The notes below the pieces were generated by a model. That model was not told the origin of the DNA, ran no database searches, and saw only the letters and a program-made list of their open reading frames with translations. Source: Bolinopsis microptera (Eukaryota; Ctenophora; Tentaculata; Lobata; Bolinopsidae). From it: DNA of 64,000 nt. Below are positions 24,342 to 37,524 of this stretch, piece after piece. The stretch is taken from NCBI RefSeq assembly GCF_026151205.1, contig NC_087084.1, positions 7,737,394-7,801,393 of the forward strand, given 5' to 3'. A program made the position numbers and the translations under genes. Each line of letters opens with the position of its first letter. Position 1 is the first letter of the stretch.

Positions 24342-27300
24342 TTATTATTACGTAAGGAAGAAAGAAGTATATAAATTTAAAAGTTTACAATTTTCCCTGC
24401 ATACAAACTACTCATATTTGTTTATAAATAAATACATTTAAACTGAATAATAAACACAACTTAAATAATCTGCGCTTCTTAAATTCAACTGGTAATAGTG
24501 TTCGTCACAAAAGTTCTGCTGAATTGTTAAAGTGTATTTTTATGATCTAAACTGATTTACCGGCGGTAGGTTGGATTCTCTCCAACATCGTCTGCAAGAT
24601 CTATTTCTAAACTGATGCTGTCACTGCGGTGGAATTAGTTTCAAATATTGGATATTTTTAAAACAAATTGTTCATTTGTCACGATTCGAATTGGTCATTA
24701 GAACCAAACAGGCACTGTCCCGGATTACAATTGAAACATGGGTTTATATTCATGCATAATGCATATGTAAAAAATATGGACTTACTTCTCCGACCTCCGT
24801 ACAAAACTACATTAGTTTGAGATAAAATTGATCCAAAATTTACTTATTCCTTTATTCTTACCTCCTGATGACATCACTATTGCAAGAACTTCTCCTTTCG
24901 TAAGCTGAAATGACAGGAGTTTATGGCTTCACTTAATTTCATCATAGTTTACCAAAATTGTTAAGAAATACGTATAAGGTTTTTAATTCTCGGTAATTAG
25001 CTACATCCAATCCAACAATAAATGCTTCATAGGCATGCAAATATTTTTTAAAGGATTCCGGTTTTGCACGATTGTGCATAAATACTATTTTGAAATTAAT
25101 TAATTATAAGAGTCTTCAAGTGACAGCAATTTAAGAAGCTTAAGCAACAATTATTTAAAAGTACAAGGCACGTTATGGGCGTGTTACATGTACGATGAAT
25201 CATTTTATTTACATAATAATAATAAATAAATTACACCAAAATCAATCTTCACGTACCACAATTAGAATCAATATTATCGAAGATACTGTCGAGCTCTTCT
25301 ATAGATTCTGAAATGCATTACTGTAAAAAATTGATAAAACCCAAAAAACTGATTTGTCAGAAGTCAACAACCGCGCTACCATGAGCAAAATTGATAAATA
25401 AATAAAATAACTAAAATAAATTAGGGCTCGAAGTAATTGCTATGACCAGTTTACTGGTCAACTGGTGTTTTGGTGTCCCTAATTTTGTTTACACTCGGTC
25501 ACTTGTCAAGGCATGTAAAAGGCCATTCGGCGAATTTTCTTTGAAACAAAATGATGCATTTGAGTAACATTTTGAAAGTTTATCGATAAAAATAAAATAG
25601 TAAAAACAATTAGTTAAGTTTTCTGACCCTCAGTTATCTCCTCATATACTGTCTCGTGGAGCTGACAGTCCCTCCACGATGTACCGTACTGATAGCTTGG
25701 TCTTCTCACGTTCTGGAGATGGAACTGTTGAAAATGTTTTCATATAATGTTTTAATCGATAGAAAATCATTTTTTTGCAAACAATCTGCACGGTTGAAGT
25801 TTCAATTTTATATTTTCGGGCAGTCTAACTGTGTCAGAAGATGTAAGTTTTATTGTTGCTAGGGGACTGATTTCGGTTGCTTATATGTGGTCATGGTAAC
25901 GTAACCAAAAAGAACATCCTCGCCAGACTTGACCTGTACCTGATCTGGTTTTCTTGGAGTTTGACCTTGATAGCTTCCACGTCGGAGGTCTTGGCGAAAA
26001 TCGTTCAAGTGCAACTGAAATATATTAAAGATTTAAATTAAATTAATTAATTAAAAACTACGATGTACATAGTTATTGAAAACTAGCATTAATTCAGAAT
26101 GCAGATGTACCATATGACCGAAATTTGCATAGTGTACAATTTCATATCTTCATATTACATGTTTTACCTCCCACGAAGTAAAATGTATTTTTTAGATTAA
26201 TGAAATTCACTTTTACCGTAAAACTTTACCATCACGGGACACCATCTTCCTTTACGAACTAACTGAACAATCTTCAAAGCAACAAGTGAAAATAAAAGCA
26301 ATCCTATCTGTATCATGGACCTCATATCATCGGTATTCAAATCTATGTGCCAACTAATTCTTTATTTGACTTAATATGCTTCAGAAAAGCAATGCCAATA
26401 GAAAACAAATTTAAAAGTTATAGTTTACCGCTGTTCCAGCAAAGCTTATGTTTGACAATGTGTTGATATTGTTGAGAGATGAGCTGCTTCGCTGCTTCCG
26501 CAATGTCTTCTTACTGAGAAATAACAACATTTTAGCTTCAGACAGGACATTGACAGAAAGAAGAGCTAACATTTTAAATCTGTTGGAACAATATGTTATG
26601 ATTGTAACTGACTAGTTATAAAAACTTTTAGCTTCGATTTAGACGTGAACTTGATTAATTTGATTAATGGTACGATTAGACTTTGCTTATGAAGGAATTG
26701 TACTAAAATCATAAATAATGTTGATTTATCATAACAAGTTATAACTTATAGCAAAGATTAAACCATAAGATCAGTACAGATTCCACTCACGAAACTTGAT
26801 AGTTCAAGATGATTTTAACACAGTTATGATTCTTGTATCTTCTGGCAGAATCGAGCGCGGTTCGTCCGTACGCGTCCGCTACAGCAATATCTGCGTTGTT
26901 ACTGAGTAACCACCGGCACGCTGCATCGTTACCCCTGGGCAGTGACTAGTTAGCAAATGTTAATAATTATATATAATTATTAAATTTGATTTAGGTAGTA
27001 GGAACATTCCATTTGTAAATACAGACGATTTGTACAATTTAAGACTTTTAGCCTCTGATAGAGCGGGATGGAAGAAATTCTTATAGCTTGTGTATCAGTA
27101 TTTATTTTTTTCTGGCTACTTATCAGATCTTTAAGATGTTCATTTTCTATTTTTGATTTGAATAAAGTTATATAATGATAATATAATATATAAATATAAT
27201 GAACGCGAATATTTTTCGAGTTGACAAATTCCTCGAACCAGTGGTGGTACTAAGTCATACCAGAAGGAAGTATTTCAATTGGGCACTCAGTGACTGAGCT

Positions 27301-27525
27301 ATTAAGGCCAACGTTTGCACACTGACTTTTGGCCCACCCTGTATATAAATGTTAACATTTTGCATTTATATATTTTTGATCCCTATATCGATAATATCCA
27401 GATTCGATGTTCATGCAATTTGTAAGTTACCGATTTATTGAGTTGGCTATGATCTCAAATTTCGTCCCTTTTATATGAATCGTTTATAAATGTCAAAATG
27501 AATGTAACAGAAATGATATCTGCCA
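24342..27525. repeat. 3.19-kb direct duplication, copy 2
   Basis: Second copy of the block at 21155-24338. The right border is where the unique sequence GTATTCGCTTG starts after GATATCTGCCA. Confidence 0.95.
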
Positions 27526-30002
27526 GTATTCGCTTGATATGGTCAAATTTATGTACAAAGCACAAGAATTTGCATTTTGATTGAGTTTAGGCTCTCAAAT
27601 GTCCTCCTTATTATATCAATCCTTCATGGTTAATTATGATATCGAGATTCGAGATTCATAAATAAATGTCAGTTTAAGCTCTCATAACTTTTAAAGTTAA
27701 AGCTTTAAAGGAATTGCGCACTCTCAGGTGGTCCTCCCACCATAAAGAGTGCTTTATATAACGGGATTATTATACCCTCCTCTTCTGTAAAAACGTATAA
27801 TGACCGATTTTAACGCGAGCAGACGTTAGCGTTCAAAATATATCGATATTTATAATTAAATCGGTGATAGCTGTTATATTAATCTTTCTGGTTTCAGACA
27901 GTCTGAAGTTACCATTTACATATTATATCATGCTTTGAAACTAATTACAACACTACAAATCTATTACATTTATTGAGAATTATGTAATGTAACGTGATGG
28001 AAATATTTTAAGCGGATATAAACTGTTCAAACCCAGGATGCACGACATGAAGAATTTGTTTTAACTTTGTATGAAAAGTATCATGATACAATAACTATTA
28101 AATCATGATCAAAATATATAATACCAATATTCTGCGGATATATACAGGTTTGTCAAAGTATTTATCATGAGGCGCGACAAGTACAACTAAAAGTAGAGAC
28201 ATCTAATAAATCAATGACGACAATTAACATCAGACGTCTGATGCTAAACTAAATCAGTATTTAATACAAATTCTGTAGATATTATAAATGATAAGTTACT
28301 CTTACACAGGACCTTGTGTGCAACATTGTCATCCCGCGTAACTATTTAAATGATCAAACTTCAAAGCACAGAGCAGTAATATGTGCTCTTTCATAAATTC
28401 ACAAATTGTGTAAATTGTCCAATATGAGACAAGAAAAGCGCCATCTCAGGATGTGAGGACTTCTTTAACTACATTAAATCAATTCTTTCTGTAACGTCTT
28501 CAATAAATGTACTTAATTGTAGCTGTTAAAATAGCTTAAACACCAAATAAATTCACCACAGTATGAAATAGTTTTTTGAATAAATATCGAACCTCTCCAG
28601 GATCTCATATAAAATAGTTAACCTGCTAGCAGCTATGTGGAGCGGAGTCATGAGTTCTCTAGACAGTACGTTGATATCCTCCCCCATGATAACGAGCAAC
28701 TTCATGATCTTCAGATAACCGTAAAATGACGCAATGTGTAACGGTGCCAGTCCTGCATGGAGAATGGGAGGTTTTAAAGGTTGTAAAATTATAAAGTTAT
28801 AAAGTTACGAGGTTAAAGCGTGATACAAAGTTGTCACATTTAAGGAAATTATCAGGAGTTGAGTTTATTATATTAGTATATAATTGGAAGTTGTAGTTTA
28901 TCTGGTTAAAACTTTTATTCGCGGATTTGATTGGTCTTTCAAATATAATTACCTTTAAGATTGCGAGCAGATATGTGCTCTGCCCTATCTGATGGACAGA
29001 TCATCTTAAGACATTCTATACTTCCATTTTCTGCACAGATGTGGACAGGCAGGTTTCCTGACGGTAGATTTGTTGATGAATTAAAGTTTCCACTGCTGGC
29101 CCAACCGAGTGAAATTAGAGTTTAAGTAGTTTAATCATAAGTAAAAATCGGTTAAATTTGTTGCACAGATGTGAAATGGTAAGTTTCCTGATGGTGATTT
29201 TGTTAAATTAAAGTTTAAGTACCTATGTAGTTCAATGATAAAATAGTTTAATTACTTTAAGCGATTTCATTTATCAAGTTAAATAGTTAAAGACTGACAG
29301 CGTTGTGTAGTACTATAAGTTGTTTAAAAGCAATATTAGAAATACCCCCAAAATGCTTTTATTTAACAGCTGCAAGTCACCGCCCAAAATGCAACTAAAC
29401 AGACGATCCCCTATTTAACCCCGACATTTCAAGACTGACCATAATAATGCTCAAGAGATAATATCCTCGATACGAGATCAGGGAGAGATGATCACCTACA
29501 GAGTGTTTCAGAAGTCTTGCGAGAAAAAATGACCTAAATTCATCTCGGTTGCTAGGGGACTGATTGCGGTTGCTGTGGTGGCCATAGTAACGTAAAACCT
29601 TGAAAATTCACCAAAAAACCTTAGAACTACCAATAAATTTGTACAGAATGAAGTTTAGACAAATTGATTAAACGTTATCCAAGAATAAAATACTCACAAG
29701 ACTTTTGAAGCACCCTGCGCAACAGATGATCACCTACAAAAACACCCCAAACCTCGAGCTATACTAACTAAAAACTAACCATCCGAATCATAGTCATCCA
29801 GGAGGGTTAAACAATTGTTAGTTTGTAGTAGCGTCTCCAGAGCGGTCGTTCTCTCAAACTGACAGTACTTTTTAATCTTCATCTTGAGAGCTTCAGTGCA
29901 CTTAGCTGCAAGGTTTGCTTGCGGAGTCATTTCTTGCGGAGTGATTCCACATGTGGATTGTTCTGAGACAGAGAGGTAAAAAGGGTTATCAATCAAAATC
30001 AT
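24557..30002 (-). CDS. Ankyrin-repeat protein (about 11 exons)
   Basis: Exons on the minus strand: 29780-30002, 29698-29733, 28953-29092, 28623-28752, 26791-26934, 26429-26513, about 25859-26014, 25257-25307, 24862-24904, 24786-24806 and 24557-24623. The ankyrin core is plain: GNLPVHICAENGSIECLKM, then LAPLHIASFYGYLKIMKLL, TPLHIAAS and DAYGRTALDSARRY, i.e. about three to four repeats. A basic/serine tail follows (KKTLRKQRSSSSLNN), then an acidic end (EIDLADDVGENPTYRR). Phases agree for all junctions but two. One is the small exon at 29.7 kb to 28953-29092. The other is the exit from the 25.86-26.01-kb exon, which can also end in a stop after PKSVP. The first exon shown may start at a strong acceptor at 29963 rather than at the ATG 30002. 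Ankyrin repeats bind protein partners; the target is unknown. Confidence 0.7.
27526..28622. other. Large intron of the ankyrin gene, no feature seen
   Basis: AT-rich sequence between the exons at 26.9 and 28.6 kb. I found no coding block or repeat of note. Confidence 0.45.
29440..29600 (-). repeat. Decayed copies of ankyrin-gene exon borders
   Basis: The acceptor TGTAGGTGATCATCT at about 29508 repeats that of the 29698-29733 exon. At 29545-29600 a stretch with TTGCTAGGGGACTGAT repeats the end of the 22672-22827/25859-26014 exon, with its stop codon and part of its coding sequence changed. Both look like partial duplications of exon edges inside introns. Confidence 0.6.
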
Positions 30003-31576
30003 TTATAAACCTCATAAATTTACTTAACTATATTTAATTGCATTGGTCACACACCTCATACTCGGAGAACGTGAATCAGAAGCTCATTTGAAATAAATAA
30101 ACAATAGCTTATTTATATAATTCTGATATCAATAAGACGGTTTCTGTTTTCCTTACGTTTTCTCTCGTTTGGTTTCATCTCAGCATTCGGGTTACAATTT
30201 CTTCATTATAGTACTTAAACGATATCGTCAAAATCAAATAAAAGGGATAACCAAGACAAAACACCATCCTATTATGCTCTTATGAAAAATATAAATCATA
30301 TTACAATTACAATATGATAATGATAAAAATTCAACAAACAATATCCGATAAAATAGGATTCTGGAGTGGACGTAAAACAAGTTCGACACGTGACAGCGGT
30401 CAGCGAGTATTCATTCAGGGATTTTAATGACCAATGCTGGAAGCTGATTGCTTTGTCACTGTAACGTGTGAAAATGTGTTTCTCCTCCCCAATCCGCATC
30501 AGCATTCAGATCTATACATTGGTGCGAAGAGTCGAAAAAACGAAATTTCACTACATTAATTGGTACACATCACACCGCTGAGCGTGAGTGTGACCGGTAA
30601 ATCTTCAAGGTGAGCAAGATGTGAAGATAGGCAAGCGTTATATTGAAAATGGCAGCATATTGAAAATGGCATCTACCCACTTCGTGGGTAGATCGTTTAT
30701 TTATGTGTCAAAACGGCAGACAAAGAAAAATTGAGATTAAATTGCGTTGTCATTGGTATCTGGAATATTTTCCTATTATTGATCTGTTGTTATAAAGCAA
30801 TTGTTTAGCCACGTTTCGGTTAAAGTTAAACATGTTTTAAATTACAGACAAATTCCAAAGAAAAGCTTGATTCTTACTTTACAAAATAGAACAAGTTTTG
30901 GGGAAATTTGTATCGGCACAGATAACCACTTATAATAACAAATAATAACTTTACAAAATAAATGTATGATTGTTATAACTTTATGACTCGAGAAATTGAC
31001 TGGAGAAGATACTGATAAAAGGTTAATAAAATGATGAAGCATTGTAATGAAAATCTCCACGTGTTGAATCCGGGTTTTGGATCTGAATACTGCATATGCG
31101 TGTCAAATCTCCTAAAATAAACTTGCTGTTGCCTACGGCATCACAGAACACAAAGATTTTACTGTAATGATGGGGAGATGAAATATACGTTCCAAATACG
31201 TGACATTAATGTATCAGCTTCCAGCATTGATCAACCAAATCCACGAATCAATGTCACGTATCCAATAGAAATATGGTAGTCTCTTTTAGGAGGGGTATCA
31301 CCCAACCGACCATGTTCGCCGGTAGAGATAGGACCTGAACTATCTCGGATGAAGCCCATTACGTCCATTAGACGTTTTTGACGTAGCCTCGGTGCAGGTA
31401 GTGTGAGCACCACAAAAGATATTACAATATCAAATAATCAGAAAAACGGTAACGACGATTTCGGTTATTCATTATTCGGTTTCGGACATTAAGTTGTTAT
31501 CGTTTGTATGACTTTACAAAAACTTTTTATTTCCTGACAACTTCAAACTAATATTCCATAATATTTCAAAGTAAGA
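30003..31576. other. Intergenic or upstream region, no gene recognised
   Basis: The only structure I noted is a perfect 10-bp-stem hairpin ATCTACCCAC-TTC-GTGGGTAGAT near 30671-30693. Short ORFs here have no recognisable motif. Confidence 0.45.
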
Positions 31577-32515
31577 CATGCGGAAAACATGCGGAAAACA
31601 TGCGGAAAACATGCGCTAAACATGCGTTAAACATGCGTTAAACATGCGTTAAACATGCGTTAAACATGCGTTAAACATGCGTTAAACATGTGTAAAACAT
31701 GCGTTAAACATGCGTTAAACATGCGTTAAACATGTGTAAAACATGCGTTAAACATGTGTAAAACATGCAGAAAACATGCAGAAAACATGTGTAAAACATG
31801 TGTAAAACATGCGTTAAACATGCGTTAAACATGTGTAAAACATGCGTTAAACATGGGTAAAACATGCGTTAAACATGTGTAAAAAATGCGGAAAGCATGC
31901 GTTAAACACGCGTTAAACATATTGTGTAAAACATGCGTTAAACATGTGTTAAACATGCGTTAAACATGTGTAAAGCATGCGGAAAGCATGCACTTAACAT
32001 GCGTTAAACATGCGCTAAACATGTGTAAAACATGCGCTAAACATGCGTTAAACATGTGTAAAACATGCGTTAAACATGTGTAAAACATACGTTAAACATG
32101 GGTAAAACATGCGTTAAACATGTGTAAAACATGCGGAAAGCATGCGTTAAACATGCGTTAAACATGTGTTAAACATGCGTTAAACATGTGGAAAGCATGG
32201 GGAAAGCATGCACTTAACATGCGTTAAACATGCGCTAAACATGTGTAAAACATGCGCTAAACATGCGTTAAACATGTGTAAAACATGCGTTAAACATGTG
32301 TAAAACATACGTTAAACATGGGTAAAACATGCGTTAAACATGTGTAAAACATGCGGAAAGCATGCGTTAAACATGCGTTAAACATGTGTTAAACATGCGT
32401 TAAACATGTGGAAAGCATGCGGAAAGCATGCACTTAACATGCGTTAAACATGCGCTAAACATGTGTAAAACATGCGCTAAACATACGTTAAACATATTGT
32501 AAAACATGTGTAAAA
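31577..32515. repeat. (AAACATGCGTT)n 11-bp degenerate satellite
   Basis: About 85 units by length, with variants AAACATGTGTA, AAGCATGCGGA and AACATGCACTT. A higher-order block of about 190 bp recurs (compare 31970-32160 with 32190-32420). Confidence 0.95.
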
Positions 32516-32786
32516 CTACTCCTAAGTTCAGCAAAACATTTTGAGCAGAGAGTGCACTGGTTCTGGAAACACATAATCGACACACACTTGTTGCTTCTGC
32601 CGAGGCTCTTATACTACATGTGTTAATCAAGTAAGCGTCTGGAGAACCACTTAAAGCTGTCAATTTTTGGCATTTCTCAGAAACTTTTAAGGTTGTAAAA
32701 TCTCTGAATGGGATAGTGGACGGAAGGCAACCACTCAATTGTTACCCAGAGAGAATTGAGTTGCAAATCGGGATTGTCGAATTTAA

Positions 32787-32798
32787 GGGGGGGGGGGT

Positions 32799-32838
<40 letters not shown>

Positions 32839-34209
32839 GGGGGGGGGGGGACATATTTTTTCGTGAAACTTGATTTCGAGATAGCAGTTGACCAACAAAC
32901 TAGGACCAGTGACCGAATTTTTGAGGGTGTCCCGGACCCCAACCGCCAAACGGTGCCCGCGGGGCAGCCGCGCCCATATTTGGTCCAAATTAGGCCCAAT
33001 TTAGCCAAATACCCTGAACATGCCCAAAACCCAGATTTTAGGTGCTCTACTTGTAGCTAGTGGTCTCCTGAACTCGTATATGAAATTTCATCAAGATTGG
33101 ACAAAAAATGATTGAGTTATGGGCCAAAAACCATATGCCCATATTTGGGCATACGCACCAAATTTTGTAGATTTCGTCCCATAAATTAGGCAAATATCAA
33201 TATTTTTGAATGAAACTTACTTTATAAGAAAGGTAAGCCTAAACTACATATTCTCTGTAAGTTATAGCTTTATATCTGCCTAAATGTGGATACTAAGGCG
33301 AAAAAACCACAAAAAATGAACTAAATTGCCCGTATCTTGGTTCGCGATATTCGCGGAATTGATCTCATTAAAATTGTAACAACTCAATCAGTTTTCAAAA
33401 TTTTTCCATGAAATTTTAGGAATCGACTCGAAATCGCATTTCCACCTTAGTTTGAGAACAGATTTTTGATTTAGGCCTCCAAAAAAATTTGGCGGCCAAA
33501 TTCTGAATTTTTCCGGGAAAATTTTGGAATTTGGCCGCCAAATTTTTTTGGAGGCCTAAATCAAAAATTTGTTCTCAAACTAAGGTGGAAATGCGATTGT
33601 GAGTCGATTCCAAAAATTTCATGGAAAAATTTTGAAAACTGATTGAGTTGTTACAATTTTAATGAGATCAATTCCGCGAATATCGCGAACCAAGATACGG
33701 GCAATTTAGTTCATTTTTTGTGGTTTTTTCGCCTTAGTATCCACATTTAAACAGATATAAAGCTATAACTTACAGAGAATATGTAGTTTAGGCTTATCTT
33801 TCTTATAAAGTAAGTTTCATTCAAAAATATTGATATTTGCCCAATTTATGGGACGAAATCTACAAAATTTGGTGCGTATACCCAAATATGGGCATATGGT
33901 TTTTGGCCCATAACTCAGTCATTTTTTGTCCAATCTTGATGAAATTTCATATACGAGTTCAAGAGACCACTAGCTACAAGTAGAGCACATAAAATCTGGG
34001 TTTTGGGCATGTTCAGGGTATTTGGCTAAATTGGGCCTAATTTGGATCAAATATGGGCGTGGCTGCCCCGCGGGCACCGTTTGGCGGTTGGGGTCCGGGA
34101 CACCCTCAAAAGTTCGGTCACTGGTCCTAGTTTGTTGGTCAACTGCTATCTCGAAATCAAGTTTCACAAAAAAATATCCATTGTCCCCCCCCCCCCCCCC
34201 CCCCCCCCC
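32787..34209. mobile_element. 1.4-kb fold-back element with poly-G/poly-C ends, TTAA flanks
   Basis: Two inverted arms of about 650 bp are nearly identical and meet near 33505 (GGCGGCCAAATT / AATTTGGCCGCC). The outer ends are homopolymers: about 64 bases of G with two T interruptions on the left (32787-32850) and 25 C on the right (34185-34209). Both sides abut TTAA, which may be a target duplication. It has no coding capacity; short ORFs in the arms mirror each other. The transposon class is uncertain: TTAA suggests piggyBac-type movement. Confidence 0.85.
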
Positions 34210-34684
34210 TTAAATAGTGAATTAAATACCAAGAAAGTGAAATAGATACCACGAAAAGGAAAGATCGTGTCAACGCAGCTTTGACAAATGAATCATTTAA
34301 ACAGCAATATAATTACACACACTAAATAACTGGGGAAAGCATTGTCAAAAATTGATGAATTTTGTTTTACAGTATGATTGGAGACCCTCATTTCGTCACC
34401 AGTTATTTATCATTATCATATGAAATAAGTATATGTGTCTTCAAATTGTCGTCTATTTATCTGCATGCTTATCAAGGTATCATATCTGCAACTGTCAAGT
34501 AGGCTGATATCCGCGTCGATTTTAAGACTTTAAGAATTATAAAGCTATCAAATAACATGTGTCAATAATCACCGTCGCAGCTTAGGATGGTGAAGTCACT
34601 GGGGTGGGGTAATAGTGGAGTGTGGGTGGTTTTAATCTGGAACGATGTTGTTAGACATGTTGTTTGACATGTTGAAAGGCATGG
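34210..34684. other. Gap between fold-back element and mini-gene
   Basis: No feature seen apart from being the 5' flank of the possible small gene. Confidence 0.4.
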
Positions 34685-35216
34685 GTGAACTGTCAATGGA
34701 CCATATATTTTGTTTACGGCTCGCTTTTCTCATGTTATATGCGACAACTAGAAGAAGCTAAACAAATGCTTGCGAAGGAAATGGCGCGCCGGGTAAGTTT
34801 GATCTTTGAGGTCATTTCAAAAATTGCGTCAAATGAGACACTTGGTTTTTTCTTTTCTTCAGGAATGGTAATATTGAACTGATTGATGTTACTATAGCAA
34901 CTAACTGAAAAAGTGATGGAGCGAGGAGAATCTACTTAACGTATGGCTGGTCACGTGATTTACCTGTTACAAATTCGTCCTCTTAAAGCGTAGATACGGC
35001 AGTTTTGTTTAGATATTTGTCGTTTTTAGTGAAATAATTGCATCGACAGTCCCTTAAGAAAAAAAAAACAAGTTCAATTAAATTATATGTTATTTAAACT
35101 AAAATATTTATGATTATTTAAACTCATAATCTGAATATTACCATCTATCTCTCCAACAGTTTACAAAAGAACATATTTGCAACTGTAAAAACGAGTGCAA
35201 AAATCTGTGCCTGTAA
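34685..35216 (+). CDS. Possible two-exon Cys-rich mini-protein (54 aa)
   Basis: Exon 34685-34792 encodes MNCQWTIYFVYGSLFSCY followed by a helical KR/E-rich run (RQLEEAKQMLAKEMARR) and ends at a strong donor GTAAGT. Exon 35160-35216 starts after a strong acceptor (CTCTCCAACAG), fits the phase, and encodes FTKEHICNCKNECKNLCL then stop. The CxCxxxCxxxC spacing suggests a small disulfide or metal-binding tail. The first 18 residues may be a weak signal or anchor. Only splice-signal strength and phase support it. Confidence 0.35.
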
Positions 35217-36640
35217 AAACAAGAGTAGAGGAAGTGCAGCAGCTCAAACGAACAAAGTCTTTAAATTTTAAAATACTAAAATTTCGCCATCTTCCTCACA
35301 CTGAATTTTCAGACACTATTACAGGTATATGGTATAATCTGTGGGGTGGTTACCCGATTATCTTTAAAATTGTAATTTGTTACTTCTCATTTTGTCATGC
35401 TGGGGATATCATAAAAATTGTCTGTTTCATAGGATGGATTTAAAGCTGGATGGATCGTATTTGGGTTTGGTTGATTAATGAAAACGGGAGAAGTTTTGGA
35501 GAATGGTCATGCGAAATGTTGTAACGTTGCAAGTTCTGATTAGATATCTCGGTGATGGTAAACCGTTACAATAATTATATATATACGCAGTTTTTATGGG
35601 CTCTAGAACTTCATATAAAAACGGGAGTGCTCTTGAAATTTGTGACGTGAGGGTAGTATTACAATTCTATTTTTAACGTTCAAAATCAGAGAGTTACCCC
35701 TATAATCTGATAATGAACCGTCTGTCCGTTAACTGTTCCGGTGGATTTTTATAGATGATATCGTCATCTACAGTATTCTGAATTCTCATACTTTAAACTT
35801 GACAAAACTCTTTCGTAGACACTTATACCTTTTATATGTTGCACCAGATCTCTATCAAATTATAACTATAACCAACCAAATTACATTAACGCAAGCAGCG
35901 ATAAATACATGGACCTACAACTAAACGAAAGTATCTGGCTATTCGAGATATATGTTTTAACAATGATCAACCTAAATATAAAGCGCGAGCGTCAGACTAA
36001 ATGAAGCATTGCCAGAGCTCCAACTTTAAGGGTTACAAGCAACCGTTGCTTGGCAACGCGTGAATGTCAGATCGTCTCCCACTCCTACCTTTTATAATTA
36101 TATACGTCAGTAGCCAAACTAGCTAACTTGCTAACTTGTTGAGTAACCGCCTAACTTTGAGTAAAACACTATTTCTACACGACAATTGCATTAATATCAA
36201 TATTATCGCAGGAACATATTACGCAGTCTCGATGATATTGATTCCAGGGATAATATCCGGTAGTAGAGACTTATCTTATCATGAGACTGATAAACCTAGC
36301 CAACTTCTCCAGGATCTTATATCTCGATGATATATAAATAATATCTTCTAACCAGGGTGACATCAACGTTCAGATTATAATCTTTTGGATTCGTCATGCT
36401 TTCAAAAGAAATGTTAAGGGGTGGATCCAAAGATACATTTTTTAAGGGGTGAACATTTTAAAAGGCAGTGTTCGAAAAATGATGAAACTTTTGGTAAATC
36501 TGTCTATTGAGGTGCCAATATATTTTATATTATAATACTATAACATAAACTGTTACGAGAAAAAGGCCAATTTTCTTTTAGTGTACAGGTTTGATACACA
36601 ATAGTATACATTTTGCGAAAAAAATAAAGCCTGCTAAGTA
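35217..36640. other. Upstream region of the first GPR157-like gene
   Basis: No coding exon recognised. It contains the X-box-like site at 36045-36057, listed separately. Confidence 0.4.
36045..36057. promoter_or_regulatory. X-box-like RFX site GTTGCTTGGCAAC
   Basis: It matches GTNRCC-N-RGYAAC at 11 of 12 positions and is almost palindromic. It lies 1.65 kb upstream of the first receptor ATG, ahead of the GTAACC arrays. The RFX role is inferred from sequence only. Confidence 0.5.
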
Positions 36641-36647
36641 ATCATCT

Positions 36648-37235
36648 GGTTAAATTTAATTGGTTACTATCTGGTTACTAGGTTATTAACTGGTTGAGTA
36701 ACTGGTTACTAGGTTACTAGCTGGTTAAGTATTTGGTTACTAAGTTACTAGCTGGTTACTAGCTGGTTAAGTAACTGATTACTAGGTTACTAGCTGGTAA
36801 CTAGCTGCAGGTAAGTAACTGGTTACTAGGTTACTAGCTGGTTACTTGGATACCTTGATACAGATGAAGATATACAGTATTACTAATGCATGAAACTATG
36901 ATACGGCAAGTAAAAAGAAGACCTGCGAAATAACTATTTAGTTACTAGGTTAGTAACTGGTTACTAGTAACTAGGTTACTAGTAACTAGGTTACTAGGTT
37001 CAGTAACTGTTTACTAGGTTACTAGCTGGTTACTTGCTTACCTTGATACAGATGCAGATACACTGTATTACTAATGCATGAAACTGTACGCAAGTAAAAA
37101 GAAGACCTGCTAAATAACTATTTAGTTACTAGGTTAGTAACTTGTTACTAGTAACTAGGTTACTAGTAACTAAGTTACTAGGTTCAGTAACTGTTTACTA
37201 GGTTACTAGCTGGTTACTTGGTTACCTTGATACAG
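36648..37235. repeat. GTAACC satellite block, reverse orientation, within a higher-order repeat
   Basis: It reads GGTTACTAGGTTACTAGCTG on the plus strand. The array lies within a larger repeat of about 185-230 bp that also contains GATACAGATG, TACTAATGCATGAAACT and AAGTAAAAAGAAGACCTGC (copies near 36840-36930, 37020-37115 and 37210-37290). Confidence 0.9.
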
Positions 37236-37524
37236 ATGAAGATATACTGTATTACTAATGCATGAAACTGTACGGCAAGTAAAAATAAGACTCGCTATCT
37301 TCATCACATGAGAGCGTATCAAATTTCACGAGATTTGGTGTATATTGTATAAGCTGTACTGTAAGTTGTGTTATGCGGAACTGGATTATTAGTAAATTCT
37401 TTTCCTTTTTCCTTTTTGTCACTCAGAGTGTGATCATTGTTGCTTTTTTACGAAAATCTTTTTGTTTTTTGTGTGCTTGGTCTCAAAATGCTTGTTCGAT
37501 CAAATATTTTGATAACTGAGTGTT

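Noticed and set aside
31231-31413. 60-residue minus-strand ORF
   Set aside because: No motif, no splice context.
32677-33060. ORFs with poly-Gly or poly-Pro across the G run, and their mirror copies at 33970-34245
   Set aside because: They translate the fold-back element's homopolymer end and arms; the same peptide appears in both inverted arms on opposite strands.
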